Shown one piece after another: positions 24,083 through 37,455 of a stretch of DNA of 64,000 nt; within the stretch, counting starts at the first letter, position 1, and each line of letters begins with the position of its first letter. The translations under genes and the position numbers were made by a program. The stretch lies in NCBI GenBank assembly GCA_003024785.1, contig PUQB01000331.1:62001-126000 (forward strand). The letters run 5' to 3'. Under the pieces are notes generated by a model. It saw only the letters and a program-made list of their open reading frames with translations. It was not told where the DNA came from and did no database searches. The stretch comes from Selaginella tamariscina (lineage: Eukaryota; Streptophyta; Lycopodiopsida; Selaginellales; Selaginellaceae).

Positions 24083-26640
24083 TTACCTTATTCCAATTGG
24101 AGATGCTAGGCCGATCAAGGTACCTATTCAACATTGATCACTGAAAGAACTCAAGATTTTGCGAGCAAATGTTAAAAAAATGTTGAAAAAAGGTGTTATT
24201 CAAAAGTTTTGAAGTCCTTGGGCATGCAAACTTTATCTTGTGACGAAGCCAGATAGGAGCACTCGATTCTACATTGACTATCACCTATTAAATAATATGA
24301 CTATTTTGAATATTTACCCACTTCCTTATACTGTAAATTTTCTAGATTGACTACGATAGAGCCCTTGGTTCACTAAGCTAAATTTTGCATCTGGATATTA
24401 CAAGTTTCAAATGGCTGACATGGAATACCTTTTTTCGAACACCATTTGGCTTTGATGAGATGATGATGGTGATGCTTTTCGGTTTGAGTAATGCTTCAGC
24501 AACTTTCCAATGTATGATGGACAAGGTATTTTGTGATTGTTATAGGTGGACTGCTGATTTCATCAATAATGTTTTGATTCACTCAGAAGAAATTGGTGGA
24601 GGAGCATGTATGTGATGTACGCAAGGTTTTAGATTAGTTATGGGAAGTTGGTTTTAAATTGAAGCGGTCTAAGTGTGTGTTGGATCCAAGACACCACTTT
24701 GTTGACTATGGCATTCCTGTGAAGGTTTGTAAGTCGATCCTGACAAACTTGTTGCAGTTTTGAAGTTCCCTACATCAAAGTGTGTGAATGATGTGCAACG
24801 CTTTCTTGACAAGGAATATCTTGGCCATTTTGTAAATCATCTTTCAGATCGTACTGCGCCATTACGGGCGTTGCTAAAGTCATCAATGTTATCTCTTTGT
24901 CTGGCCTAAGAATTGCGAGCATGCGTTTTCAGATCTTAAAGAGCTATTGATGACTCTTCTAGTTTTAGCATACTATGATTACACTCATCCCTTCATCTTG
25001 CACATGGATGCTTCTGACATCGGTCTCGGAGGCGTATTGATGTAGGAAAGTAAGATTGTACATGGTCAACGTCATCCCATTGCGTACATTAGCCGTACAT
25101 AATAGCCAGCAAAGGTGAACTACTTCACGACAAAATAAGAAGTGCCTAACAATAGTTTGGGGTTTTAAGAAGCTCCATGCCTACTTGCATGATTCTCAAA
25201 TGCTATTGGAGCAATCATGCTACAATCACTTTGTTATTGAAGCAAAGAACTTGGTTGGCCGTACTACTTGGTGGGCCTTCAAATTTATGACTTCGAGGTT
25301 GTTCATCGCCCAAGGATTTTCATGGCTGATGCTGACGCTTTTTCTTGAGCTCCTCTTTTATCTTCTCTTTCTTGTTTGTTCATGAGTCAATTGTTCCAAC
25401 ATCAGTGAATTTCTATACGAGGATTTGGTACCATTAGTAATTGTTGTGCTTGACATCAATGTTCGCAGGGTGTAGAGTTAAATTTGTCTTATTTGGATGA
25501 GGTTTAGAAAAGTTCAAAAGGTTGAGCTGTGGATTCAAAGGCTTTTTAATGGATTTAAGATCACTTGCTGATGACTTGCCTTTCAGGCACTTACATTTGT
25601 ATATCGCTTTTAGGATGACCTTTTTATTTTGTGGGGATTGTTCTATATGATCATTTGTGATTGGTGATGCCTTCGGTCTTTGTTCTACGCTTCCTTCACG
25701 CTTACCATGACTCTCTTGTTCTCGGCAGGCACATGGGACATTGTTGTTTGATCCTTTGTTTTCTATTAGCCAGAGCTGCAAGGAGATGTGATCATGTGCA
25801 TAGTTGTGTGTGGTATTAAAGCTCGCAACACTCCCCATATACTTCAGAAGTACAGTTAGAGTCAATTTTAGTTTCTCGTCTATTTGAGTTTGTGGCATTG
25901 ATTGATAAGACTTTTTTATGTGGTCAACTATTAACAACGAGTACATTATTATCGCTTCTGACTATCTAACTCATTGGGCGAAAGTTGGTGTTCTTGTTAG
26001 TGTGATTGCCTCTGTTGTGACCATTTCTTCTTAATTGAGTCATGTTTCAACATTCTTGTCCGGAGCGGATTCTCTTGGATAATGGTTCTACGTTTATGGC
26101 TGAGGCATTTTCATGTTTTAACATCTAGGTACGTCACACTTTCACAAATACTTACCATCCTCATACATATGGTTTGGTGGAACAACTTGTTAGGACTTTC
26201 AAAGGGATTAATCAAAAGTACATGAACTTTCAATATTTGGATGGGATGATTATCTATTGTCTCTTTGATATGCTTATGTCATTGGAATATAGAATTTAGT
26301 TGGTTTCATCATATAAGCTTTTATATGGTCATGACCCAATGTTGTCAACGGAGTTGGGTCTACCTTCTCACTTGCCATAAACTATTGATGCTCGGTCCTG
26401 GGATAGCATTATTCCATTAGTCTGAGTGAAGTCTACAGAACACTTGGGCTGCATACAAGTGGGACACTATAACTCTCATCATCATCCACCTGTAGAGTAC
26501 AAGAGCTAGTGTTGGTTTGTTTTCCTACGCTTATGATATGTGGTTTAGCCAAGAGTCTCCTTGCTCAATGAAAGGGACCTTATCGAGTACAATAGGTAGG
26601 GCCGTAAGTTTATGAGGTCTAGCAACATTCAACCCGATAT
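24083..26640 (+). mobile_element. Old Ty3/gypsy element, right part (pol region)
   Basis: Continues the fossil left at 16902. A reverse transcriptase area is recognisable from about 24085 (GDARPIKVP, VKKMLKKGVIQK, NIYPLPYTV), then RNase H-like and integrase-like areas up to about 26280 (ERILLDNGSTF, NTYHPHTYGLVEQLVRTFKG). It is heavily broken throughout and much more diverged than the inserted element. A tataaat motif at 26713 and the sequence after it could belong to its 3' LTR, but no partner LTR was found. Confidence 0.75.
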
Positions 26641-26889
26641 TCCAAATTTGTGCATGTGCAATGACTGAAGTGTTTTGTACAATGGGGTTAGGAACAAGTT
26701 TTGTTGCCTATATAAATCCACCAGTGCCTCCTCCTATATTCTTCCAGATCCGGGCCCATATACCAAAGAACCCTAACTACCTTCTGAGAGGAGGGATGAT
26801 TAAGGTCCATTGTATAGCTGCATGCACACATATTATTATTAACGTAGTGGGATTTTGATATTTGTAGTATTGGTTTCAATTTGGATTAC

Positions 26890-28370
26890 TCATTGTGTAT
26901 ATAGTTAGGGTTTTCGACTAATATATACACATTTCTATATTCCAAACTTCACAATTCTATTTTATTATTAATTATTATATATATATAACTAATATATATT
27001 TATATCAACTGAAATTTCCAACACAATTAAATCAAATAATAACAGGAATATATTAGTAAATTTTAGATAAAGTGACTATTATATTAAACAATGTTAGAAA
27101 TATTATATGATGTTATATAATGATTTTATTTTATTTGTAAGTATCCTAAAAAATTATTTATTTAATTCTTTTGTTGGTAATGGTTAAAATCTTAAATTTT
27201 AATATTAAATTAAACTTTCTTATAATATATTAAGTTTTAAAATCTGTTAAAGTTTGGTAAGGATATTTATATAATTATAACTAAAAGATATATGGAATTA
27301 CCTTAAAAGGGGAAACTTACATTAATGAGGAAATTTAATAACATGATATTATTAAAATTATTAAGGAAAAATACGATTCCAAATCGTATAACCGTATTTT
27401 TCATCTTTCATCATTTTTATATATAAATATCAACTTTTTGCAATAGTATATTTCCTGAAAATAATAAATAAATAGATAAATAATCTGTTTTTGTCACGTG
27501 TTTGATTGAGAAGAATATATCTTTTTAATATATTGTTTATAGAAAATCTAAATATGGTCAAAAGCTACACAAAGTAAATTGAATATGTGAATTCAATCGC
27601 ATATGAGATAAATATAATTAATAACTCTTAACGTATTAAAATTATTAATATAATAGGTCCAAAATTGAGCGTGTGTGTGTGTGAGAGAGAGAGAATGTAT
27701 GTGTATGTGTATTGTGTACATGAATGAATGTATGTATGTATTGTATACTAGTCTCTGAACATTACTGAGGAAATCTCGAGCTATCCTGCACGTGTCTGGT
27801 ACCATCCAACTTGCTTCAAGTAAGGGGGAATATACAAATATAAATATACGAGCATTGTCGCTTAAAATTCACACACGCGCACACACATACACCGCACACG
27901 TCACGGAAGATAGTGTGTTCCTTGGTTTCGATAATACTTGAGAATCAGATTCACTGCAGTGTTCTTTACTGGCGAATTTAAGGCACGTGGTAAATTTTAA
28001 AATGGTATACAAATTTCCACGTGGCCCTGAATAACCCCTTAACATGTTTACTGTAGCCAATTGCTTAAATACGCTAATTAATTTAAATAGTTTAAATGTG
28101 TTCTCCCTATGTATATATTTATTTTTTCACGCACACACACACCACACAGTTGTTGTTTACCTAATATAGATTTTGTAGCTCAAATGAGTTAATAAACTCG
28201 TAAAAAGAGGCCTTATTATAGTGTTGTCTCAAAGTTCAAAATCTACGAAGCCTTCAGTTCATCTAGTCTAAAGCTTTTCTGTTAACAGCAAACAAAACGA
28301 AAGTTATATATGCTTAATCTGTTCATGTAAATGTTGAATTATATGTGTGAGTGCGTGTGTACATATGGGT
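26890..28370. other. AT-rich spacer, no gene seen
   Basis: Very AT-rich between 26900 and 27650. A short (GT)n(GA)n and (ATGT)n tract lies at 27670-27740. No recognisable coding or RNA gene. Confidence 0.5.
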
Positions 28371-28372
28371 TA

Positions 28373-29462
28373 TTATAATATGGCAGACATGCCGACATTA
28401 ACATACTAATAACTGTATTATAATATAATACATGTGGTAAGTACAAATTTATATAAGTTACTAAATCTACACAGTACGTACCAAAAATTGATGGTTCTCC
28501 TGAAGAAGTGGCGAGAAGCTGGCAACGAATTTCTCAATGTCCGCATTCAAGTTTTCACCACCACCAAGCAGTTCCATGAACTTCTTTCTTTCAGGAGTCA
28601 GCTTCATCGCCATCTACAAATAAATGCTTCTAGTCAAACTAAAGATCACACACACACACACATCTTACCGTGAAAGCTCCACTTGCTATCCACACATGAT
28701 ATTTCTTTAGTGTACCTCCATAAGCCTCAGTAGATGCTTGTGTCATGGTCCAGTCTGGATGGAGAAGGAGATTGTTGAACAACGCTACCAAAAGTCCATG
28801 GCTCTTAATCATCCACACAAAAGCATAACAGTATAAATATATATTCATGAATGACCCACATACATGTACATTTTCCATATGTGGGTTTTTATATATAATA
28901 TATTGCGACTGTTATATGATGTAATCACTATTTACGCGGATGCATACGGTATATATAAATATCATGTACTACATAAGTTACATATATACTACCTTGTGAG
29001 CCACAATAAACCATTGCTGCAGCTTTTGGAGCCCTTAGCAGTCTTTTCCGCAATCTCCTTGCGAACAATCATACAAGATGTAAGCGCTGGTAGAGTCCTC
29101 GTTAAAACGCGCCTCAAGCCGCTGAAAAGTACAAAGATGAGACCCGCATTTCACACACACTACGCACGCGCACACGCACACACACAAAACTTACGGAAAT
29201 GTTTCCTCCTATGTCCGATTTCACCATAGCCATGGCAGAGCCGAATTTATCTGGAAAAAGAGCGTTTTTCATACATAAATCTTCACAAATCAGATCTTCC
29301 GGAGAGGAGCATATAAGAACACATACCTATAACCGGAAGAACAAGGCGGCATACATCCAGGAACGGCTTGGTAAGAATGTCACCAGAAGGAGATCGCACC
29401 ATAGGAATAGCCTCGATTGCTTCTGTGAAGACGCTTACCTCCATTGTCGTGCTCGTCGCCAT
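28373..29462 (-). CDS. GLTP1: Glycolipid transfer protein, GLTP1 type
   Basis: Six exons on the minus strand: 29327-29462, 29195-29250, 28993-29121, 28669-28803, 28482-28613 and 28373-28405. The roughly 207-residue product fits GLTP1, a cytosolic protein that carries glycosphingolipids between membranes. Diagnostic segments are ILTKPFLDVCRLVLPVIG, DKFGSAMAMVKSDIGGNIS, KSCSNGLLWLTR, a lysine-rich turn before YHVWIASGAF, MAMKLTPERKKFMELLGGG and a short last exon YVNVGMSAIL. The expected glycolipid-binding set (D and K of VKSDIGG, the W of LLWLTR, the H of KKYHVW) is present. Two small length differences break the frame as written: two bases short near 29070 and one T short in a TTTT run near 28790. 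Both sit in otherwise conserved sequence, so assembly error is likely. An upstream in-frame Met at 29582 is less likely as the start. Confidence 0.9.
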
Positions 29463-29599
29463 TGCTCCTCTCTTGGCGCTCTCTGCTTGCCCTAATGCGC
29501 TGCCAACGTGGCTAGATCGCGTGGCATATTCCCTGGCATCTATTACGTTTTCTACTTTATACGTAGTGGCCCCGACGTGCACATGTATACGTGTATATG

Positions 29600-32200
29600 A
29601 AATATCGGATAATTACATTGACAATTTTTACCTTACACAGTGTTTAATGGAAACATTTCCCTTCACTTTTTTCATGTGATTTCACATGACGAACATTCTC
29701 GTGAAGTTAGTGGAAGTTGTACTCTAGGGTTGACTTCGCGGTTTGTTGAGATTCAAATGCAGAAAAATATAAAGTCCGAATATTCGATGGGATATTATGT
29801 TTAGTGGTTCGATTCGCTGTCACTGCCCTAAACAGGTGACAACAAATGTGGTCAAACTGGAATGATGGCGGCTACAAAATTGACAGTCCACTAACCTAGG
29901 CAAAAGAATGGTGGTGTGGGAAATGGACAATTCACGTACACTCACATATATGATAAGTTACCTTGTGGGAGTTGCACAAAGTACATGCAAAGCCTGCCGC
30001 TTCTTTTACCCTTTGTCCCCTTATCACCCTTTAACCCTTATTTCACCCTTGTTGTCCCCTTATGAACCTTTATAGACCAGCTTGGGGTATAGGAATCATG
30101 CAGTCCACCTTGGTGTTAATTGAGGGCACAAGGGGTTCATGATACCTATTGTGGGCTATTTGGTGAGAGGTTAAGTGTGTGTACTTTTGTGATCTTTCTT
30201 TGGGTGTGAGATATGTGTGAGCATTCATAGGCATATATGTGTGTGTGAGGTGTATGATATAAACTTGTGTGTAGGTAAATACACCCATCGGTAGGCGAAT
30301 TTTCACAATCTAATGATTAATCATGATTGTGGGTACTTAATTGCAGTCTTAAACTCTGAGTCAACGTTGGTAGCAGTTTAAACCCCATACGTACTATATC
30401 GAGTTAAGGTCTAAGAAGAGATGTACAAGGCGGAATTGAATGCCCTGATCCGTCCGTGCTAAGACATTTACCATTCTCCCATGTTATCATGCGCTTTTGA
30501 TTCTCCAATGCTGCCTATATAGCTAGTTTAGCATTCACAAACTAAGATGCCAAGCCTTAATCGAGTTGTTACATTGATGGGTTGGAAATGAATGTATTTG
30601 ATGCAACACGAGGATGTGCCATCCTATGTGTGTGTGAGAGTTTGCATTACATATATATATTTTCCGCCTACCTTATAGCTTTCCGTTGAAGTCCCATGAT
30701 AGTAAAGCCGTCCCGTACTGTCCTTCGTTCCGTGCTCCTGAGGTCACGGGGAAGGTTGGTTCTGTCAATATACAGCTATACTATACGTCCTTAACCTCAT
30801 TGTTTAGGTGGTAACCCTAATCCTAAGCTTTGTTTATCGTCTCCACACGCACGCGTAGTTTGGCGCCTGGGTCATCCATCAGGCGGGAGTGGTATGTACT
30901 GTTTTTTTCTTCAACCCTAGTCAAGGCATGCCAGTTGCATGGACTGGAAGAGGTATATGATGAGCTTTTCCTGCACCGTTGATCCGATGCAGTGCTCTCA
31001 AGTATAAGCTGCAAGGTTCAGTAACGTATACTACTTTGCTTCTTGCTATCGGTTTTTCACTCAATACAGTATATATGTACAGTGTGTATATATAATATAT
31101 ATATATATAGAGTTTGCTTGTTGGAAGGATACTTGAAGAGCTGGGTAAAAGTGGTCCAATATAGACCTGAAGACTGACCTACCAATGTATCCACTTACTT
31201 AAGGGGGGGTGCTTGTCCAACGGTCGGATCAGATCTCACAAGTATTTTTACCACCCGAGTGCTTACACACGCCATTGAATTTTGAGTACAGAGAGATATA
31301 CATAAATATGAAATAATTATATAATAGTGGTATTTGGTGGCTAGCCAATTCTCCTGATTAAGCAAGATTCCACGGCAGCAGTATAACGTTCGTAGAGTAA
31401 CATAAAGAAATGGTTTTCAAGATGATTCGTATTATAATATAACCCTGTATTGAATCTGGAGACAAAAGCCAACAACACATCTCGTAAGTGGAGGAGAAAA
31501 AGAAAGCCCCTCCGTGCTCATAAAATTATGTGTATTTATATACTCGTAGAATGCGAATCGACACCCGTTTGTTGGAGTTAAACAAGTCGGTTTATGTCGG
31601 GTTTAGGGTGGGTTTTAAACCCTCCCCCGCATATGTTCCTCATGCATGAAGTGACCAAAGTGCAGAGAGGGCTGTGCTTCCGTTTTTGTTGTGCTGACAG
31701 AGGGGATTCATGAAAGCAACTGCTTCTGCAGTGGATTTACTTTATTAAGCTGGCTGCTAACAATAAGCATTTAATGCAGCAGCAGTAATATAATAAAGTA
31801 AAGCTTTTTTTTAACCTTTAGGTAAAAATTAAAAAAAAAATAACCTTTAATTTTTACAGTCAACTACTTTTGTTACGAGTACGTAATAGACCTAAACCAA
31901 CCAACCACAGGATACCACGAGTACCACCATGGTGGTGGACGCCAGCCGCTTTTCTATTGCGGGTGATCTCGTGCATGCGTACCGCGTAGAGATTATATAC
32001 AAAGCATTATCGGTATAATAGAATAATAAAAAGGCGAGGGTAAAAATCAATTTTTTTTGTTTACCACCCACCATAGCAACATATATATATGAAATATATT
32101 TCTCTGTTTCCGTGTACAACTTGTCAGTGCATATGCGTGCGTGCGTTGCGTGCGTGCGTTTTCTAGGCCTTCTGGCTTTTATCGAGTTTTTTAAATTAAA
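29600..32200. other. Spacer without a recognised gene
   Basis: Mixed-composition DNA with short frames of 60-80 codons and no domain. Small features: a run of short cccttatt/acccttgtt-type repeats at 30008-30070, a (TA)n tract near 31095, and (GC)GTGCGT runs at 32135-32160. No tRNA or rRNA was recognised. Confidence 0.45.
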
Positions 32201-32618
32201 AAGAAATAAGTTTGAAAACTCAAGTACCTACTCCCTGTTGCTTGTGGGTATATACTCCTGAAGCCAGGAAGGAAGAGAAAGAAAGAGGGTCTCTCCCAAA
32301 AATATCCTCGTGGTTATTTGTTTTTGTTTTGGTTTGGGTTGTTGTTGTTGTTTTGTCCTCCAATCCCTCTCTCTACCCGAGCCGAGCCAAACCAGATTAC
32401 TTTCTCTTGCCGGGGAAGAACAAGTTAGGTATATTCATACTGGTCACAATTCGTGGGGAAAAGCTTCATGGAGATCCCCTCTCCAGGCGCCAAGAACAGC
32501 TCCCTGTGGGTTTGTTGCACCGCTGAGTGCATTACCTGATGAGGGACAGGAGGAGGAAGTGCAATTCAGGGTCGATTGAGGAACAGAGAAAAAAAATCCA
32601 AATTTTGTGTGATCGGTC

Positions 32619-34991
32619 ATGGCTACAGCAGCAGCTACAGGAGGTGCAACAGCGCCGGCGTTTGCCTGCTCCCGGACCGGCGCTCGGGGAAGAGGATCTC
32701 TCAGTGAAGACAATGAGGAAACGCTACGAAGGGCTGTTGTTGGTGCGGAGCAAGGCGGTGAAAGGAAAGGGGGCGTGTACTGGTCTCATCTGGAGCCGAT
32801 CTTGGTACAGAATCCGGAGACGGGCATGCCCAAGGCGGTCAAACTGCGGTGTGGGCTGTGCAGTGCCATGTTCTCGGCTTCTAATCCTTCTCGGACTGCC
32901 TCGGAGCATCTCAAGAGGGGACATGCCCTAATTTTAGCGGGGCGTTGCGGGCCTCTGGGATCCTCGGCTCCTCCCACCGAAACCCTCTGGCAGGAAGCGC
33001 GGAGCGGCACAGTTGCAACACCAGCAGCAATCCCAACAGCAGCTCGCGCTAATACCCGCCGGACAAGCGGCAGCTTTGTCCGAGGATGCAGCGCGGTTAC
33101 CGCTCCATTTGTCAGGGGGAAAAGAAGATTTGGGAGCACTGGCTGTTCTCGAGGACAATGTGAAGGATCAAAAGCCCCGGACTGAAGCCTGGTTCTAGTC
33201 ATCACGGACTCAGCAAGGAGCAGATCGACGCCGCGCTCAACCTCCTCGCCGAGTGGCTCTACGAGTCTTACGGTACTGTCTCGCTCAGCTGCGTGGAGCA
33301 TCCCAAATTCAAGGCGTTTCTTCAGCAGGTCGGCATACCCCCGGTGAGCAGGAAATTCTTAGCCGGTGCCCGCCTAGATGCACGGTTTGAAGAAGTGAAG
33401 AGGCAGTCCGAGGCGCGGCTTAACGACGCTTTGTTCTTTCAATTGTGTGCGGATGGGTGGAAGCGGAGAGGAGTGTTGAACACTCCAGCTATCCCGGGCT
33501 CTGATCCTTCCTCTTCCTCTTCTGGAATCAGTGATCTTGTCTACATCACGCTCAATCTCCCAACGGGAGCAGTCTCTTCTGGAGAGCAGTCCCTGTGGGA
33601 GGATCATCCACAAAATCGGTAGACACAATTCTTGAAGACGCACTGTCGACCTTGTGTGGAGGATCACCCGAGCGCTGCGTGGGGATCGTCGCGGACGCAA
33701 CGAAATTCGCTGCCAAGGCGCTGCAGGAGGTGGAGGCTAGGCGTCCCTGGATGGTCAATGTGCAGTGCCAAGCACAGGCGTTCTCCAGCTTGCTCAAGGA
33801 TCTTGCCAAACGCTCGTCTCTCTTCAGGTCCGTGGCCTCAGACTGTCTCAAGCTGGTGACGTTCTTCTGCAACAACGCTCCCGCTCGCAATCTGCTTCAG
33901 AGGTTCCAGCGTGACGCCTACATCCGGATCAAGCAGCTGGCCGATTATGCAGAAGCGGCGACTGCTTCGGGAGGGAGCTCCGCTCCGCTCCTCGCTCTCA
34001 TGCTTCCAGAAGACATTGCGCAGTGCGGAAGAGCACTGCATTCGATCGTCTCCGAAGCGTCCTTCAAGATGATGTACGGGGACGACCCAGCAGGGCGGGA
34101 GGTGATGGAACTGGTGGTGGCACAGGGATTCTGGAAAGACGTGGAGGCGGTGCAAGCAATGGTACGCGTCGTCCGCACCATGATCCGGGACATGGAGCTG
34201 GAGCGTCCGCTGGTAAGCCAGTGTCTGCCAATGTGGGAGGAGCTTCGTGACAAGCTCATGGAGCAGTGTGCTCGCTACGGTAAGGACTCGAGCTCGATTC
34301 TACGTTTGATTCAGGAGAGGTTCTCGAGGAATTACCACCCGGCGTGGTCCGCGGCGCTGGTGCTGGACCCGCTCTACTTGGTGAAGGACAGCAATAACAG
34401 GTACTTGCCACCTTATAAGATACTCAGTCCGGACCAAGAGAAAGACGTAGACAGGCTGATAACACGGCTTGTGTCGCGGGAGGAAGCACATATAGTTCTC
34501 ATGGAGCTCATGAAGTGGAGGTCCGAAGGGCTGGATCCGCTGTATGCACAGGCGGTTCAGGTGAAGGAGACGGACCCGGCAACAGGGAGAGTCAAGTGTA
34601 TGATGGACAGAGCAGGAGGCTTGTATGGGAGACTTGCTTGAGTGACTTCCGGCTGCTGGGTAAGGTTGCTGCGAGGCTGATATTCTTGCATGCGACCTCT
34701 GTCGGGCTGAAGAGCTGGTCTCTCAAGACGGCAGCTGCGTCCAGTGCGGTGACCGGGGTGAATGCTTCCCGGATGGCAGTGGAGAGGGCGGGGAAGATGA
34801 TGTACATAGCTGCTCATGCGAAGCTGGAGAGGCATGATTTCATGACTGACGAGGAACGGGAGGCAATGTTTGCAATGGAGGACGACGAGCCGCTTAATAT
34901 GACACCACTTAACTTAAGAAACATCAACGGGGATAACACGCAACAAACAGCAACAGCAGCAGCAGCAGCAACAGGCTGTTCATCCAGATGA
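32619..34991 (+). CDS. Domesticated hAT-transposase-like protein (BED finger, DUF659, hAT C-terminus)
   Basis: An intronless plus-strand gene, GC-rich compared with its surroundings. A BED-type zinc finger comes first (VYWSHLEPILV, LRCGLCSAMF, then SEHLKRGH). Next is the segment LLAEWLYESYG, EHPKFKAFLQQVGIPPVSR and a DUF659-type region (DGWKRRG, LVYITLNLP, CVGIVADATKFAAKALQEVE). The hAT dimerisation region follows (YHPAWSAALVLDPLYLVKD, DVDRLITRLVSREEAHI, LVWETCLSDFRLLGKVAARL). This order and wording match a conserved single-copy plant family derived from hAT transposases, which I recall as resembling Arabidopsis At1g12380/At1g62870; function there is unclear. Four or five phase shifts occur, at about 32940, 33190, 33600, 34600 and possibly near the end, in GC-rich or homopolymer sequence. 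A CAG run at about 34945-34972 gives poly-Gln in one phase. Confidence 0.8.
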
Positions 34992-35566
34992 TGCTTATTT
35001 AGGAGCTCACTTGTAACCCCAGGAAGAAAGAAGAGAAGAGAAGAGAGTGACAACAGAGGCTTCTAATAACAAAGAGGGAGAGAGTTCACATAGGCTGCTA
35101 CAAATTGCATCATTTTTGATTCATTTGCTCTTGGTTTACAAGGCAAATTGTATATTTTAGTTCCTTTTGCTCTTTTATATGTCTAGTTGGCTTCTTGAAT
35201 TCATTCTGCTTACACTTGGGGAACGCGTGTGCGTGTGTGTGTGTGTGTGGATAGTGATAGATTTAGGGAGCTTGGATAATCTTCAGGTAGATATGCAGGC
35301 TTGGCCCGATCTGTGTTCATTCTCCCTGGACATGGACGTCTAATGTTGGCATTACTATACACATACAACACACAAACCTTGTATAACTTAATACCGGAAG
35401 TTGATGGGAGTTGCGATCATGAATCCCATGTTCTATACATTGTCAGTTGTACAGTGACACGTAAAAATGACGTCTACTTATTGTATATAATCTAAATTGC
35501 AAGAAATTATATATGCAACGGTCTCTTCGGTGTCCGCAAATATTATTATAAGAGATCTATTATTAC

Positions 35567-36656
35567 TCAGAGACTGAAACGTTGATGGACGGGTACGATG
35601 GGTGGTGGATGCATACGTGGTGGTCGTGGGGGCAGTGGAAAGATCTGACGAGTCTCCTTAGCAAGACCTGCGGTAGGTGGTTTCGATACGTTTGAGACGG
35701 AGGAAGAGGAAACCGAAGAGGTGTTCCTCTTGCTGTCACTGAGTGGTCTCCCGGATTTGATAGCGGCGAGCTCCCTGACGACGTCGTCCATGGTGGGTCT
35801 CTTGGCGGTCTTGGATCTGATACACCTAGCTGCAACAACGACCATCCTGCGTATGCAATTGGTCCGGGAGGGCAGCTTCACGCGCCGATCACATATGGTA
35901 AGGTACTTACCGGCACGTATAAGCGGGAGGACCCAGTCGACCATGCAAGTCATGTTGTTGTTCGCGTCTGCATGCACAGGTTGTGCTCCAGTAATAATCT
36001 CGAGGAGGAGCACCCCAAAACTGTAGACATCTATCTTGGGGCCGACACGGTCTGCTCTGTTGTAGCGGGGATCAATGTAACCGGTCGTACCTGCCGGAGT
36101 GCACTGTATGTCTTCCTTGTTCCCTTGTAGAGCAAGGCCGAGGTCACCGAGACGAGCGTTCCATTTCCTGTCGATCAACACATTAGTCGACTTGATGTCC
36201 CTGTGTATGATCTGGGGAGATGAGCCATGAAGAACAGCAACAGCCTTTGCGATCTGGTAGGCGAACTTGATCCTGGGGGCCAGCTGAGGACTGTCTCAGA
36301 GTGAAGGGCGTCGTAGAGAGTTCCGTTCTCCATATACTCTACAACGAGCAGTAGCTGTTCCGGCCTCTGACAGAACCAATCAAGTTCACAACGTGTGAGC
36401 ATTCTATCTTGGACAAGATGTTGAGCTCAGGATTCGACCACGGGTTTGGATTGGAGCTTCTCAGTCTCTTCACAGCTAAGAACCTACCGTTCAGATAAGC
36501 CTTGTACACTGATCCATAGCTGCCTCTACCGAGGAGTCTGTCCTGGGAGAAGTTGCGAGTCGCAACCATGAGATCTTCGTATCTGTACATAGAAACTAAC
36601 CGCGACCTGTTTCGACAGTTTCTCGTCCTGATGCAAGATAGACTGAAGCAATCCAT
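35567..36656 (-). CDS. Receptor-like cytoplasmic kinase (CR4-like/At3g51990 group)
   Basis: Intronless, about 360 residues. It starts MDCFSLSCIRTRN, then RYEDLMVATRNFSQDRLLGR begins the kinase domain with a glycine loop GRGSYGSVYK, the ATP lysine in FLAVKRL, the catalytic loop HRDIKSTN, and DLG in place of DFG (ARLGDLGLAL). The activation segment is GTTGYIDPRY and the C-lobe has DVYSFGVLLLEIITG, VDWVLPLIRAGK and KTAKRPTMDDVVREL. The last segments are typical of a small plant kinase group that includes At1g28390 and At3g51990. No membrane span, so probably a cytoplasmic signalling kinase. A serine- and proline-rich tail follows. Two single-base length changes (a TT run near 36376 and a CCCCC run near 36275) break the frame as written. 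The start is only 170 bp from the CENH3 stop on the same strand. Confidence 0.85.
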
Positions 36657-36827
36657 GTTAAGACACAGATGAAGAACATGCTAAGCATACTAAAAACTGA
36701 CTCTTAGCATATGGCAAGAAGAGAAAACAAATTCTGCTCAATGACATTATATGTCAAAAACATCGGTAGTTCCGTCGCTTCGACAAGGTACATCGAACAA
36801 TACTTTACCAACCAGATGGCTCCTTGT

Positions 36828-37405
36828 TTAAATCATGTGTTCACACGCGCCCCTTAGCCGGCGAGCAAATGCAAGTCTTTGGGCACTACAACAATGGGAA
36901 AGGTCAGTAATGTATATACATATGAACAATATTGAGAGAGTGAGAAGATCCTCAAAATCTCTTATCACTTGAACTATGGATCAAAACCTTAAAGGTGCAA
37001 TCGATAATGTATCTTGTATACTGCAGTGGTGATAGTATGTGTGTACGTTCGTGATATGACATGTAATCCCTTGTTTCTATGTGTAGTACAAAGACAAATA
37101 CTAAACTAATACAGGTGTAGTATATATATTGATATTGTATGTGTTTGAGTATACATATTATATAGCGACAAAACATTCTTGTGTCTCAAACCTAAACTAC
37201 AATATGCTCCACTAATCTACCTACTACATGTGTCATCACATGTTAATCGTATAACGTCCCGTCAAAGTACGTATACACATACGTATGATATCGTGTTATA
37301 TGTGTCTGTGCATAACCTGGCTTTATATGGTCACAATATACGTCTACTAAATCAACTTTTTAGAACATTCATGTTCAGCTTTATCTAGACTAAGTCTGAA
37401 ACGAC

Positions 37406-37455
<50 letters not shown>

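Noticed and set aside
29600-32200. Possible tRNA or small RNA genes in the gene-free stretch
   Set aside because: Reading by eye gave no cloverleaf with the conserved B box, and no snRNA-like promoter elements.
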